DNA of 64,000 nt from Spirosoma taeanense. Its GTDB lineage: Bacteria; Bacteroidota; Bacteroidia; Cytophagales; Spirosomataceae. The stretch spans positions 1,984,001-2,048,000 of the forward strand of contig NZ_CP053435.1 in NCBI RefSeq assembly GCF_013127955.1, in the 5' to 3' direction. Positions 53,841 to 63,089 of this stretch are shown here, one piece after another. The notes beneath the pieces are model-generated. The model saw only the letters and a list, made by a program, of their open reading frames with translations, had not been told where the DNA came from and made no database searches. The translations under genes were made by a program, and so were the position numbers. The first letter of the stretch is position 1, and each line of letters begins with the position of its first letter.

Positions 53841-54818
53841 ATGCGATTCTGGATTACTCTCGTTTTAGTAGCCTTCTTTCTGAATACTCATGCGCAGACC
53901 ATGACCGTTAAGGGCCGATTTTTATACACGGCTGCCGACGAAAAAGTGGTGCTGCGAGGAATTAACGAAATGTTTATCTGGTCGAAAGACCACACCGGTG
54001 CAAGCATCCTGCCCGAAATTGCCAAAACCGGCGCCAACGCCTGCCGCCTGGTCTGGACTACGCAGGGCGAACCCCGCCAGCTGGATCGGTTGATTGGCAA
54101 CTGCATCCGTCACAAAATGATCCCGATTGTGGAACTGCACGATGCTACCGGCGACTGGAGCAAACTGCAACGCTGCCTGGATTACTGGCAGCGGGACGAC
54201 GTAAAGGCCGTGATGGCGAGGCACAAAAAATGGGTTCTGCTCAATATTGCCAACGAAGTAGGGCATGTAACCCGACCGGATACCTTTCGGCTGGCGTATA
54301 CAAACGCCGTTTCGCAGCTTCGCCAGGCTGGCTATGAAGTGCCTCTATTGATCGATGCGTCAACCTGGGGGCAGGACGAAACCAGTATTCTGCAAACCTG
54401 GTCGGCCATCCGGAATGCCGATTCCCTGAAAAACTGCATGTTCTCTGTACATACGTACTGGCGGCAGAACGCCCAGACCCGGCTGGACAACCTGATCCGT
54501 CGGGTCATCGCGGATGAGATTCCCCTGCTGTTTGGCGAAGCGCCCCAGCCGAAAGTTGGGCAGACCTGTTCAACCGATTTTCCGTATGTAAGTCTGATGC
54601 AGCAAAGCCAGCAGAACGGCATCGGCTGGCTGGTCTGGTCGTGGGGCGCGGTCAACAATGGCGACTGCGGCCGACCCAACAGCGCGTTTGATATTACAAC
54701 CGACGGCCGCTACGGCAACTGGGAGCATCCCTGGAACCGCGACGTAGTAATTGATAATCCATATAGCATCCAGAAAACAGCTGTCCGGCCAGCCTCCATT
54801 CTGAAGCAGTCCGACTGA
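53841..54818 (+). CDS. GH5-like cellulase/mannanase-family hydrolase
   Basis: A 325-residue exported glycoside hydrolase from the ATG at 53841 (signal peptide about 1-19, THAQ); an upstream in-frame start lies before it without a leader-like sequence. The TIM barrel shows LRGINEMFIW at the start, acid/base E139 in NIANEVG, HTYW and nucleophile E233 in FGEAPQP, a GH5 arrangement. SWGAVNNGDCG follows. Likely endo-acting on beta-mannan or beta-glucan, exact specificity unknown. Near the uronate cluster but separated by other genes. Confidence 0.88.
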   Translation: MRFWITLVLVAFFLNTHAQTMTVKGRFLYTAADEKVVLRGINEMFIWSKDHTGASILPEIAKTGANACRLVWTTQGEPRQLDRLIGNCIRHKMIPIVELHDATGDWSKLQRCLDYWQRDDVKAVMARHKKWVLLNIANEVGHVTRPDTFRLAYTNAVSQLRQAGYEVPLLIDASTWGQDETSILQTWSAIRNADSLKNCMFSVHTYWRQNAQTRLDNLIRRVIADEIPLLFGEAPQPKVGQTCSTDFPYVSLMQQSQQNGIGWLVWSWGAVNNGDCGRPNSAFDITTDGRYGNWEHPWNRDVVIDNPYSIQKTAVRPASILKQSD

Positions 54819-54906
54819 TACGCGAAGCGCCGTCCAGACACAAATCAAACACTTTACGGTCGGAAACGGTAGTTAATACTCAACCGTTCATTAACCGAAA
54901 AACACT

Positions 54907-55764
54907 ATGCGTTGGATAGGAGGCCGTGAAAGCGGCAATGTCGAAGACCGCCGGGGAAGCGGTGGGGGAGGTTTGCTCGTCGGCGGTGGAATTGGCACCG
55001 TTGTGGTAGCCTTAATTGTCATGCTGCTGGGGGGCGACCCGTCAGAAATTCTGAATCAGCGGTCATCCAGTCAGTCGGCGGCTCAGGCGCCTACGGGCCC
55101 GCAGTCCGACGACGCAGCGGCCAGTTTTACCCGTAAGGTGCTGGCCAGCACGGAAGATGTCTGGACAAAGCTGTTTGCCGAACAGGGGTCTCAGTACCGC
55201 AAGCCGACGCTGGTCATGTTCCGGGGCGTTACGCAGTCGGGCTGCGGCACGGCGCAGGATGCAATGGGCCCGTTTTACTGCCCGCTGGACCAGAAAGTAT
55301 ACATTGACCTGTCGTTTTACGATGAACTCGCCCAGCGGTTTCAGGCACCGGGCGACTTTGCGATGGCTTATGTTGTGGCGCACGAAATTGGCCACCATGT
55401 GCAGAAGCAATTAGGCATCATGGACCAAACCGATGCACTTCGCCAGCGACTGAGCCGCACGGAATACAACCGGGTTTCCGTCCGGCTGGAATTGCAGGCC
55501 GATTTCTTTGCCGGCGTATGGGCGCATCACGCACAGGGGCAGAGTATTACGCTGGATGCGAATGATGTTGAATCAGCCCTTACGGCCGCCAATGCCATTG
55601 GCGACGACCGGATTCAGCAGCAGACTCAGGGCCGCGTGGTACCCGATGCCTTTACGCACGGTTCGTCGGCTCAGCGCGTGTACTGGTTCAAGAAAGGGCT
55701 TAAAACCGGCGACCTCAGCCAGGGCGATACATTTAACAGCCGCGAAGACGCGGATCTGCAGTGA
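54907..55764 (+). CDS. KPN_02809-family neutral zinc metallopeptidase
   Basis: A 285-residue protein of the YpfJ family. The N-terminus MRWIGGRESGNVEDRR and Gly-rich stretch lead into one membrane segment (about 28-43), then a Ser/Gln-rich linker and a zincin domain with HEIGHH (H159, E160, H163) and a conserved Glu in LELQADFFAGVWAHH as third ligand. Probably an inner-membrane-anchored periplasmic peptidase; substrate unknown. Monocistronic, with a strong hairpin 17 bases after the stop. Confidence 0.93.
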   Translation: MRWIGGRESGNVEDRRGSGGGGLLVGGGIGTVVVALIVMLLGGDPSEILNQRSSSQSAAQAPTGPQSDDAAASFTRKVLASTEDVWTKLFAEQGSQYRKPTLVMFRGVTQSGCGTAQDAMGPFYCPLDQKVYIDLSFYDELAQRFQAPGDFAMAYVVAHEIGHHVQKQLGIMDQTDALRQRLSRTEYNRVSVRLELQADFFAGVWAHHAQGQSITLDANDVESALTAANAIGDDRIQQQTQGRVVPDAFTHGSSAQRVYWFKKGLKTGDLSQGDTFNSREDADLQ

Positions 55765-55781
55765 TGCGATACATCTTTTAG

Positions 55782-55817
55782 ACAACGGCCCGATGACGCT
55801 CGTCATCGGGCCGTTGT
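55782..55817 (+). terminator. Terminator after zinc metallopeptidase
   Basis: A perfect 16-bp stem (55782-55797 with 55802-55817) and 4-base loop, followed by GTTTTC. Confidence 0.8.
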
Positions 55818-55920
55818 GTTTTCTACGCTCAGTAATCTCCCGTTCGGGACTAATAATATAACGATTCTGCTCCGTTCTGGTAGTCGGTAAGAATAAGGGA
55901 TTGTGATTCATTTTTCGCTC

Positions 55921-56937
55921 ATGTTTGTCATCCATCAACCGGCAGTAGCCATTTGTTTTTGCCTGCTCACGATGCTGTTCTGGGGTTCCTGGACAAACGC
56001 GCAAAAATTCGTTACCAAAACGGCTCCGCTTTACGTTTTCTACCGCGACTATGTGTACGGCATTCTGGCTGCTTCGTTGTTGCTGGCCTTTACGTTAGGC
56101 AGTTTTGGGTCGCAGGGACGTTCGGTGCCGGAAGATATTCAGCAGGCCGAGGGGCGATCTATTTTGCTGGCGCTGGCGGGTGGGATCGCCTTCAACGTTG
56201 GCAATCGGCTGCTCACGGTTGGGATCAGCATGGCCGGTATTGCGATTGCCATGCCCGTAGGAACCGGACTGTCGCTGGCTATTGGTCTTGTGGTGAACTA
56301 CCTGGCCGAACCCAAAGGGAGCGTGGCTCTTCTGTCTCTTGGCGGAGGGGCAATCATTGCGGCCATGATTTTCAGCGCGCTGGCTTATAAGACCAAACAG
56401 GAAGGGGCCGACGATGCTGACTCCTCTTCGAATGGTAACCGGGGCATCTGGATTGCCTTGGCCGGGGGCTTAGCCGCTGGGTTTTTCTTTCGGCTTGTTT
56501 CGGAAGCGATAGCTACCGATCTGATCCGGCCCGAAGCCGGACTTCTGACGACTTATACCGGGTTTGCCCTGTTCGCTATCGGTCTGAACCTGTGCAACCC
56601 GCTGGTGGAGTGGCTCGTGCGAAAATTCGTTCTGCCCGACGAGGACGGTCAGCCAGATTACCGGCATGTGGGCCGGCGCGAACATCTGGCGGGTCTGGGG
56701 GGCGGCCTTATCTGGGGGCTAGGTATGAGCACGCTTTTACTGGGTGCCAAGCAGGCCGGTGATGCCGTTTCCTATGGGCTGAGTCAGGGAGCAACCATTG
56801 TTTCAGTGCTCTGGGGGCTGTTTGCCTGGCATGAGTTTAAAGACGCTCCTGCCAAAGCAAATCGCTACCTCTGGCTAATGGGTGGGTCTTACGTTGCCGG
56901 TCTGGTCCTAATTGTGCTGGCCCGTTCAGGGGGGTAA
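55921..56937 (+). CDS. GRP/RhaT-type sugar transporter (DMT superfamily)
   Basis: A 338-residue inner-membrane protein with about ten hydrophobic segments, from the ATG at 55921 (the frame continues to a GTG at 55903). The first segment (LTMLFWGSWTNAQK) and later GGIAFNVGNRLLTVGISMAGIAIAMPVGTG, here split as GNRLLTVGI and AIAMPVGTG, resemble the glucose/ribose porter and rhamnose-proton symporter families. Likely a proton-coupled monosaccharide importer; the sugar is not determined. Ends before a 21-bp hairpin. Confidence 0.85.
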   Translation: MFVIHQPAVAICFCLLTMLFWGSWTNAQKFVTKTAPLYVFYRDYVYGILAASLLLAFTLGSFGSQGRSVPEDIQQAEGRSILLALAGGIAFNVGNRLLTVGISMAGIAIAMPVGTGLSLAIGLVVNYLAEPKGSVALLSLGGGAIIAAMIFSALAYKTKQEGADDADSSSNGNRGIWIALAGGLAAGFFFRLVSEAIATDLIRPEAGLLTTYTGFALFAIGLNLCNPLVEWLVRKFVLPDEDGQPDYRHVGRREHLAGLGGGLIWGLGMSTLLLGAKQAGDAVSYGLSQGATIVSVLWGLFAWHEFKDAPAKANRYLWLMGGSYVAGLVLIVLARSGG

Positions 56938-56970
56938 GGGAGCCGTGGTATCCCGGCCTTTGTCTTATAC

Positions 56971-57016
56971 CGAATCGCCCCCGTTGCTTTGAAACCAAAG
57001 CAACGGGGGCGATTCG
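56971..57016. terminator. 21-bp hairpin between convergent genes
   Basis: A perfect stem (56971-56991 with 56996-57016) with loop AAAC, between the sugar transporter and the convergent small gene. There is no long T tract, but the stem is very stable. Confidence 0.7.
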
Positions 57017-57050
57017 TCTAATAGAAATTGCCTGCTGTCAGGCCGGGCGC

Positions 57051-57428
57051 TTACTGAATTGAGATGGCCCGAGTGACCTTGGCAATCGGCGCTTTGGTGG
57101 CTACGTTGATCTGGCGAACCTCTTCCGTGGTGCCGTCGGTGATGACCAGTTGGTACTGGCCGTCCGGCAGGCCTTTAATGTCGAACCGGGCGCGGTACTG
57201 GCTTTCTTTCTTCGCAATGGATTCCTGAGCGATCAGATGCCCGCGCTGGTCGAGCAGCCGCACCTGAACTACATGACTTTTTTCTTTGTCAATGGCTACC
57301 CGCAGATCGTTGGTGGTTGAGATGTACACCGACGACTGGAACGATGCTGAACCCGTGGGGTTAGTGGCAGGAGCCGCAAAGGCGCTGGCGGAAAGGGCAA
57401 TCAGTAAGGAAGCAACTAAGGTTTTCAT
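57051..57428 (-). CDS. Small exported beta-rich protein
   Basis: A 125-residue protein with a Sec signal peptide (about 1-19, SAFA). The mature part is a single predicted beta-sandwich: HVVQVRLLDQRGHLIAQ, ARFDIKGLPDGQYQLVITDG, EVRQINVATKA. This pattern is like the C-terminal sorting/secretion-type immunoglobulin-like domains of Bacteroidota (DUF3244/Por-like), here standing alone. Function unknown; it could bind a partner at the outer membrane. Confidence 0.8.
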   Translation of the reverse strand: MKTLVASLLIALSASAFAAPATNPTGSASFQSSVYISTTNDLRVAIDKEKSHVVQVRLLDQRGHLIAQESIAKKESQYRARFDIKGLPDGQYQLVITDGTTEEVRQINVATKAPIAKVTRAISIQ

Positions 57429-57660
57429 GGTATTTGATGTTTATCGGGAAGGCCCGTGGTTAAATGGATTTAAAAATGTTGGCCGGCTTTTCCGCCGGTT
57501 AATGGATCAAAGCTACAATCCGTCAGAGGGGGAGCGCTATGGATAGTCGCTGAAGCCGCCAACAAGGCTGAAGAACGGTTGATTTCATTGGATGAATTGA
57601 AAGTTTAACCAAACGGCCTTCAATTGGAGTGTAGCCTAATTTCAACTGGTGGATCGAGTT

Positions 57661-57926
57661 TCAAGGCCAGTTTTCGCATTCATTCAGGATAACCGGCTGC
57701 ACAGAATCGCCGGGGGCACGGGCTGTAAACGGGTTCCCGGCGATGAGTTTTAGCTTGTGTACCCGCAGAAGGACCATATCTACTCCATTGCGGGCCGCAT
57801 CCACCTGAGCGATTCGAGCAGAGACAGGGTTTTGCCGGTAATGGTCTGTAGAAGGGGTTGGGCAGCTAACAAAAAGAGGAACGCAATGCCCAGGGCTATC
57901 AGGGCTACAAACACCAACTCGACCAG
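57661..57926 (-). pseudogene. ABC-transporter permease (FtsX/MacB) remnant
   Basis: One frame (57926 to the TAG at 57780) reads as an FtsX membrane segment: LVELVFVALIALGIAFLFLL, then QPLLQTITGKTLSLLESL. An overlapping second frame (from about 57810 to 57661) reads as MacB-type periplasmic sequence: VDMVLLRVHKLKLIAGNPF, then SVQPVILNE. Together they are pieces of a roughly 800-residue permease brought together by deletion and frameshift. No start or stop of the original gene remains. Confidence 0.6.
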
Positions 57927-58001
57927 GTATTACCAATCAGTTGCCTTATTTTGGTATCGGGTTCCTCAGGCCGGGTTTATGAAGAATCCGATACCATGTT
58001 G

Positions 58002-59744
58002 TTACTCCGGTACTACGTCATAATCGGTGACTAATCCTTCGGGCGTCAGGTGCACAATAACGTAGCGCTGCGTCATATCGGTAAGGAGTTTATACGCCAG
58101 CACCTGTCCGACCGGACTTTCGTGCCGCTCAATGCCGCGACCGCTTACGTCCTCAACGCCCACGAACGTCATGGATTTGAATCCGGCCAGTTCGCCGGAG
58201 CCTCTGCTGAAATCCCGTCGCGCCCCGGCTGTAACACCCGCCGTTTCCTCCAGCGCTTTACCCCCCTCCGACATCGCCTTCAGGGCGGTTTCGATCTGGC
58301 GGGTACGCGGTGGATTCGGGTCTGGTTTTGGCTTAATCGTGTGAAAAAGCGGGCCGATACGCGGTATCTTCCGTTCATCTTTGCCACTCTTCCAGACCAG
58401 TTCGGTTACTTCGCCCTGCGCGTTTGGGCTGAACGTAACAAACGCGTCCCGATCCATGGAGGCAAAGCGAGTGGTTGATTCAGGTACGAATTCTTCATCG
58501 ATAAATCCATCGGCCAGCGTGTACAGACGATCATTTTCTGCTTTGAAGGTTATGATCCGGTTGTTGGCAAATTCATAGCGCCCTTCCAGAGCGGCAAGCC
58601 GATTGGGGTGAACCTGGGCGGCTGTCCGGGCAGCGGGCATTTTGGACGTGTAACCCGCCCAATGATATTTTCTGGCTACCGCGTCCAGAATACGTCCCAG
58701 CATCTGGGAGTTATCGTTGGCATTGATCATGATAACGACGCCCTGCCCCGTTTCAACCCCCGCCGTCATCAGGGCGTCGAAGCCTTCATCCCGGCCATTG
58801 TGTCCAAACCGCATCGCCGGTCCTTTGCCTTCTAAAAAGACGCCAAGACCGTCGTTGTCCTTTTGATCGGTGAGCATCTGCTGCGTCATTTCCCGTGACA
58901 GCACGGCCCCCGGTTTACCCGCAAAGGCGTTCTGAATACTGATGGCAAATCGCGCCAGATCGGAAGGCGTGGTCCATAGGCCAGCGGCCGCCATTTCGGG
59001 GTAAATATGCCAGCGCCCTTTGACCAGACTTCGATAGCCTGAGTGCCCCGTAGCGGTTGCCTGTGCTTTGTCGGCCGGAAGCGGCTGCTCATAGGTGCTC
59101 GCTGTCATCTTCAGCGGTCCCAGCACCGTTTCCTGCATGTACTGCGGAAAGGATTTGCCCGTTACGTCCAGCATGAGCTGCTGCATAACGGTATAACCAC
59201 CCCCGGAGTAGCGCCAGCGGCTGCCCGGCACAAAATCGACCCGAACCGGAGCCGTATTGGCAGGCGGGGCACCGTCGAGAATCTGCACAACCGTTGGGAT
59301 TGGAGAACCTGCCTCATAGCCGGGAAACCCGTGAACCGTGAGCCCGGTGGTATGGCTGAGTAACCCCCGTAGCGTTACTTTTTTATCCCTGGTGAAGTCA
59401 TTCTCGGGCACTTTCCAGGTTCGCAGCTTTGCGTTCACATCTTCGTCGAGCGACAGCTTGCCTTCTTCAACCAGACGGAGGGCACCAACGGCCGCAACCG
59501 ACTTGCTGATTGAGCCAGCCTGGAATAAGGTAGAGGTAGTCAGGGGTGTCTTGCCACTCTTATCGGTGAATCCATAGCTTTGGGCTTTAACGATTTTACC
59601 GTCCTGAATAATGGCCAGCGAGAGGCCCGGAATCTGCCGTTTCCGGAGTTGCTGCCGAATGTAGTCGTCCAGATCATCCGCATGGAGGGGCTGAAGCAGA
59701 AGCAGTAGCGCAACAAGGGGAAGAGGTCGGCATCGTTGGCGCAT
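58002..59744 (-). CDS. Exported serine hydrolase, class C beta-lactamase fold
   Basis: A 580-residue protein with a signal peptide (about 1-22) and a beta-lactamase/D-aminopeptidase-like domain (about 24-380). Nucleophile S78 (SISK81), Tyr in WRYSGGGY as the YxN-equivalent and a HNG block (FGHNGRDEGF) in place of KTG are visible. The C-terminal 190 residues form a beta-rich DUF3471-like domain. Likely an esterase or peptidase acting on D-amino-acid peptides or small esters, not a resistance enzyme. Confidence 0.9.
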   Translation of the reverse strand: MRQRCRPLPLVALLLLLQPLHADDLDDYIRQQLRKRQIPGLSLAIIQDGKIVKAQSYGFTDKSGKTPLTTSTLFQAGSISKSVAAVGALRLVEEGKLSLDEDVNAKLRTWKVPENDFTRDKKVTLRGLLSHTTGLTVHGFPGYEAGSPIPTVVQILDGAPPANTAPVRVDFVPGSRWRYSGGGYTVMQQLMLDVTGKSFPQYMQETVLGPLKMTASTYEQPLPADKAQATATGHSGYRSLVKGRWHIYPEMAAAGLWTTPSDLARFAISIQNAFAGKPGAVLSREMTQQMLTDQKDNDGLGVFLEGKGPAMRFGHNGRDEGFDALMTAGVETGQGVVIMINANDNSQMLGRILDAVARKYHWAGYTSKMPAARTAAQVHPNRLAALEGRYEFANNRIITFKAENDRLYTLADGFIDEEFVPESTTRFASMDRDAFVTFSPNAQGEVTELVWKSGKDERKIPRIGPLFHTIKPKPDPNPPRTRQIETALKAMSEGGKALEETAGVTAGARRDFSRGSGELAGFKSMTFVGVEDVSGRGIERHESPVGQVLAYKLLTDMTQRYVIVHLTPEGLVTDYDVVPE

Positions 59745-59797
59745 GGGTTGTATCGGCTTCGTTTAGGGACAGAAATGGATTCGGATGGTTAATTACG

Positions 59798-62206
59798 TCA
59801 GTTGTTGCCTTCGCCAGCCTTCTTGTCGTCGTTACTGATCTGTTTTTTCTGGCGTTGGGGTTTGTTCATTTTTCCAAATTCATACTTCAGATTCAGCCGC
59901 CAGCCCCGACGGTACATGGACACATACTGCGTCTGCACAAAATTGGGTCCGACGTAATCGTTTCGCCAGCTGATGGTTTCGTTGAACGGAATATCGTAAC
60001 CAAAGCCAATCGTGCCTTTTTTCTTCATTACTTCTTTTTGCAGCACCATGTTGTAGTAGCCGAAGCCACCATACTTGCCCTGCAAGTTTACCCGCGCCGA
60101 GTTATAAAAGCCGAACAGTTGCGCTTTGAACCCTTTTCCGAAGTCAATTGTCGAGTTCAGATTGATCCGGTACATCCAGTCTTCGTTGCGGGTTTTTAGC
60201 TCTGCGCTTTCCAGGATGTTGTAAAATAGGTTAAGCGAGCCGTTTACTGACCATTGCTTGATGATTTTCGTATTGGCGCTCAGATTGACGCCATAGGCCG
60301 AATTCTGCGCTACGTTCTGAAATATCTGCATTAAAACGCCTTCGCTGTTAACGGTGCTGATGCTCTCGATGGCGTTGTTGGTCTGTCGCAGAAAGAACGA
60401 AGCATTAATGTTTGTTTGCTTGATGGCAATGCTGTAGTTGGCTTCGACAGAGTGGGTTAGTTCGGGCTTCAGGTAAGGATTCCCGCCGTATACGTTTTTC
60501 GAATCAGACTGGTTAACGTAAGGATTCAAATAATAAAACTGGGGTCGCTGAATCCGCTGCGAATAGCTCAGCCGAACCTGCCGGTCTTTTTTCAGGCTGC
60601 GCGACAGGCTTACGCTCGGAATCAGGTTGCCGTAGGTATTCGAGAACGGAGAGGTGCCGTTCAGGAAGTTAGCCTGAATAAACGTATGCTCATAGCGCGC
60701 GCCCAGGTTTACGCCCCAGTTTTTCTTTGGCGAACGGCTATAGACCGCATAGACCGAGGCAACCTGCTGCCCATAGTCAAAGACATTCGCCAGCGATGGA
60801 ACGTCCGTAAAGTTGGTTGAGCCGTCAACGGCATTGGCTATACGATAGTCGCTAAGAATTTGCCGGAAGATCAGTTTGGAGCCCAGTTCGAGTTTACTGA
60901 TGCTGTCCAGCGGATTGGAAAAATCCAGTTGAAGGGTACCTTCTTTATTGTTGCTGATATTGTAGCTCTTCTCGCGGTAATAAACCGAACTAGCCCGATT
61001 CAGGAGATTCGACCAGTAATCGCTGTCTTCGCCCTCAAAGGAATAGAGCATCAGGAACGTGAGTTCTTTTTTCGGCTTCTTGAACAGCCGGGTATAATCT
61101 AAATTGATCGTAGCCCCGGCCCAGTCGTAGGTGCGGCTCATGTCCCGGCGAAAGTATTGATTGACAGTGCCCTGGCTGCTTTCTTCAAAGTTGATGTCGA
61201 AGCGGTTGGTATTGGCTCCGTCGTAGTAGTTTAAGCCAGCGCCCAGCCGGTTAAGCGAATCAATATCCCAGTCCACATTCAGGGTACCGTAAAAATTTTT
61301 CCCGCTGCCCAGTATCCACTGGGTCTGGTTCTGATCCGTAACAACGCCTTCGCTGGTAAACGAGCGCAGCAGCTGCATGTACCGTTTATTGCGCCAGTTG
61401 CTGTACCCGCCGTTCGCCGAAATCGTAATACTCTTCATGCGGTGGTTGATACTGGCGTTCGGCCAGTTATTCCACTGACCAAAATTCGGGCTGATGGAGC
61501 CGCTGGTACCCTGCAGCGAATTTTTCTTGGTGATGATATTGATAATCCCGGCCGTGCCCTCGGCGTCGTATTTGGCCGACGGCGACGTAATGACTTCAAC
61601 CTGCTTGATGATGTCGGCCGGAATCTGTTTCAGGGCGTCGGAAATGCTGCGGGCGACAATGCTGGATGGTTTGTTGTTAATCAATACCTTGATGTTGGAA
61701 CTGCCGCGAAGCTGTACGTTCCCCTCAATGTCGACGGCTATGGATGGAATTTTCTTTAGCACATCCGTAGCATCTCCGCCTTTGATGCTGATATCTTTTT
61801 CGGCATTGTAGACCATCCGGTCGGACTTTTCCTCGAAGAGCGCTTTTTGCTCCGTTACGGTTACCTCGGCTAATTTCTGAACCGCCTGACTGAGTTTGAT
61901 AACGCCTATCTCTGTATCCTGCCCGGCCAGAACCGTAACCTTCTCCACCGTTTTTGGGGTATAACCCACAAACGAAATCTGGACGGCGTACTCACCCGGG
62001 TTGACCTTTGAAAAGGTGAATTGTCCTTTGGCATCGGCGGTAATACCTTCAATAACTTTGCCTTCTTTCAGCAGAGCTACCGTAGCAAATTCAACGGGTT
62101 TATTCGCGGTTGAATCGAGTAGTAAACCGGCGATTTTGGCTTGCTGAGCCAATACGATTCCTAGACTCGACGCGAACGCGAGCAGGGCAAGTAGAAACGA
62201 TTTCAT
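59798..62206 (-). CDS. TonB-dependent receptor-type outer membrane protein
   Basis: An 802-residue outer-membrane protein. Signal peptide about 1-20; a CarboxypepD_reg-like Ig domain (about 22-105: LLDSTANKPVEFATVALL, then VNPGEYAVQISFVGY); a plug domain (about 120-235: VLKKIPSIAVDIEGNVQLRGSSNIKV cut here as VLKKIPSI and LRGSSNIKVLI); and an OMP_b-brl_3 barrel to the end. It belongs to the outer membrane beta-barrel family common in Bacteroidota, with no SusD partner. Ligand unknown. A Lys/Gln-rich tail follows the last strand. Confidence 0.92.
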   Translation of the reverse strand: MKSFLLALLAFASSLGIVLAQQAKIAGLLLDSTANKPVEFATVALLKEGKVIEGITADAKGQFTFSKVNPGEYAVQISFVGYTPKTVEKVTVLAGQDTEIGVIKLSQAVQKLAEVTVTEQKALFEEKSDRMVYNAEKDISIKGGDATDVLKKIPSIAVDIEGNVQLRGSSNIKVLINNKPSSIVARSISDALKQIPADIIKQVEVITSPSAKYDAEGTAGIINIITKKNSLQGTSGSISPNFGQWNNWPNASINHRMKSITISANGGYSNWRNKRYMQLLRSFTSEGVVTDQNQTQWILGSGKNFYGTLNVDWDIDSLNRLGAGLNYYDGANTNRFDINFEESSQGTVNQYFRRDMSRTYDWAGATINLDYTRLFKKPKKELTFLMLYSFEGEDSDYWSNLLNRASSVYYREKSYNISNNKEGTLQLDFSNPLDSISKLELGSKLIFRQILSDYRIANAVDGSTNFTDVPSLANVFDYGQQVASVYAVYSRSPKKNWGVNLGARYEHTFIQANFLNGTSPFSNTYGNLIPSVSLSRSLKKDRQVRLSYSQRIQRPQFYYLNPYVNQSDSKNVYGGNPYLKPELTHSVEANYSIAIKQTNINASFFLRQTNNAIESISTVNSEGVLMQIFQNVAQNSAYGVNLSANTKIIKQWSVNGSLNLFYNILESAELKTRNEDWMYRINLNSTIDFGKGFKAQLFGFYNSARVNLQGKYGGFGYYNMVLQKEVMKKKGTIGFGYDIPFNETISWRNDYVGPNFVQTQYVSMYRRGWRLNLKYEFGKMNKPQRQKKQISNDDKKAGEGNN

Positions 62207-62375
62207 TGAATTTGCTGGTTAGTGCAGGGTTTGTATTGGGTTAGCGATTTGGGAGGTGTATCGTGCAGCAAAGACGCAGGCTGTTAAGAAACGTTGCATA
62301 GAGATTCTGCCGCCGACGCAATTTGAATAGCTGGCCCGTTACGGCCAGTAGCTAATAAATCAAACCGGATTCCGA

Positions 62376-63089
62376 TCAGCGGTCGAACAGAGCTTTCTCG
62401 ACGGCTTCTTTATAATTACGGCCAACCGGAATTGGGTTGCCATTAATCATCAGTCGGTTTCGGTCAATGCGGCTGATGCGGGCAATCGCGGCAATGAAAG
62501 ATTTGTGAACGCGGATGAACCGGCTTGCCGGGAAAATTTCGTGCATGGCTTTGATGGAGCCTTTAATAACGATTCGGCCGGTAGCCGTGTGAATGATCGC
62601 GTAATCTTTTAGCCCCTGGATGTGGGTTACGTCGTCAAAATTCAGTTTAATCCGCTGTACACCACTTTTCACAAAAATTGATTCGGGCAGCGGCTGGCTC
62701 GGTTCGTTCTCAATTCGGGTGTTCTGGTCTTTCAGGCTTAAAAAGTCCTGAATTTTTTCGATGGCCTGCAGAAACCGGGGATAGGCAATAGGTTTCAGTA
62801 AAAAGTCGATCACGCCCAGTTCAAAACCTTCAAAGGCGTAGTTTCGGTAAGCCGTTGTAAAAACCGTGACGGGTGGATTGGTCAGGGTCTTCAGGAAGTC
62901 GAGGCCGTTCATGCCCGGCATTTCAATATCCAGAAAGAGTATATCGGCTTCGTGGTTTTCCAGATACAAAAGTGCATCGCGGGCGTTAGCGAACTGCCGC
63001 ACCGACGAAATGCCGTCCAGCCGGTTCAGGTAACCGTTCAGCACTTCCCGCGCCAGCGGTTCATCGTCGAGTACAACGCAGCGGAGCAT
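62376..63089 (-). CDS. LytTR-family response regulator
   Basis: A 237-residue regulator from the ATG at 63089 (frame open to 63125). Receiver domain with phospho-acceptor D54 (FLDIEMPGMNGLDF), Thr in VFTTAY and KPIAY, then a LytTR DNA-binding domain (about 135-237, with FIRVHKSFIAAI). Its start codon overlaps the stop of the upstream beta-propeller gene (TAATG), so the two are translationally coupled. The cognate LytS-type kinase is probably upstream, outside the window. Less similar to the two other LytTR regulators here than those are to each other. Confidence 0.93.
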   Translation of the reverse strand: MLRCVVLDDEPLAREVLNGYLNRLDGISSVRQFANARDALLYLENHEADILFLDIEMPGMNGLDFLKTLTNPPVTVFTTAYRNYAFEGFELGVIDFLLKPIAYPRFLQAIEKIQDFLSLKDQNTRIENEPSQPLPESIFVKSGVQRIKLNFDDVTHIQGLKDYAIIHTATGRIVIKGSIKAMHEIFPASRFIRVHKSFIAAIARISRIDRNRLMINGNPIPVGRNYKEAVEKALFDR

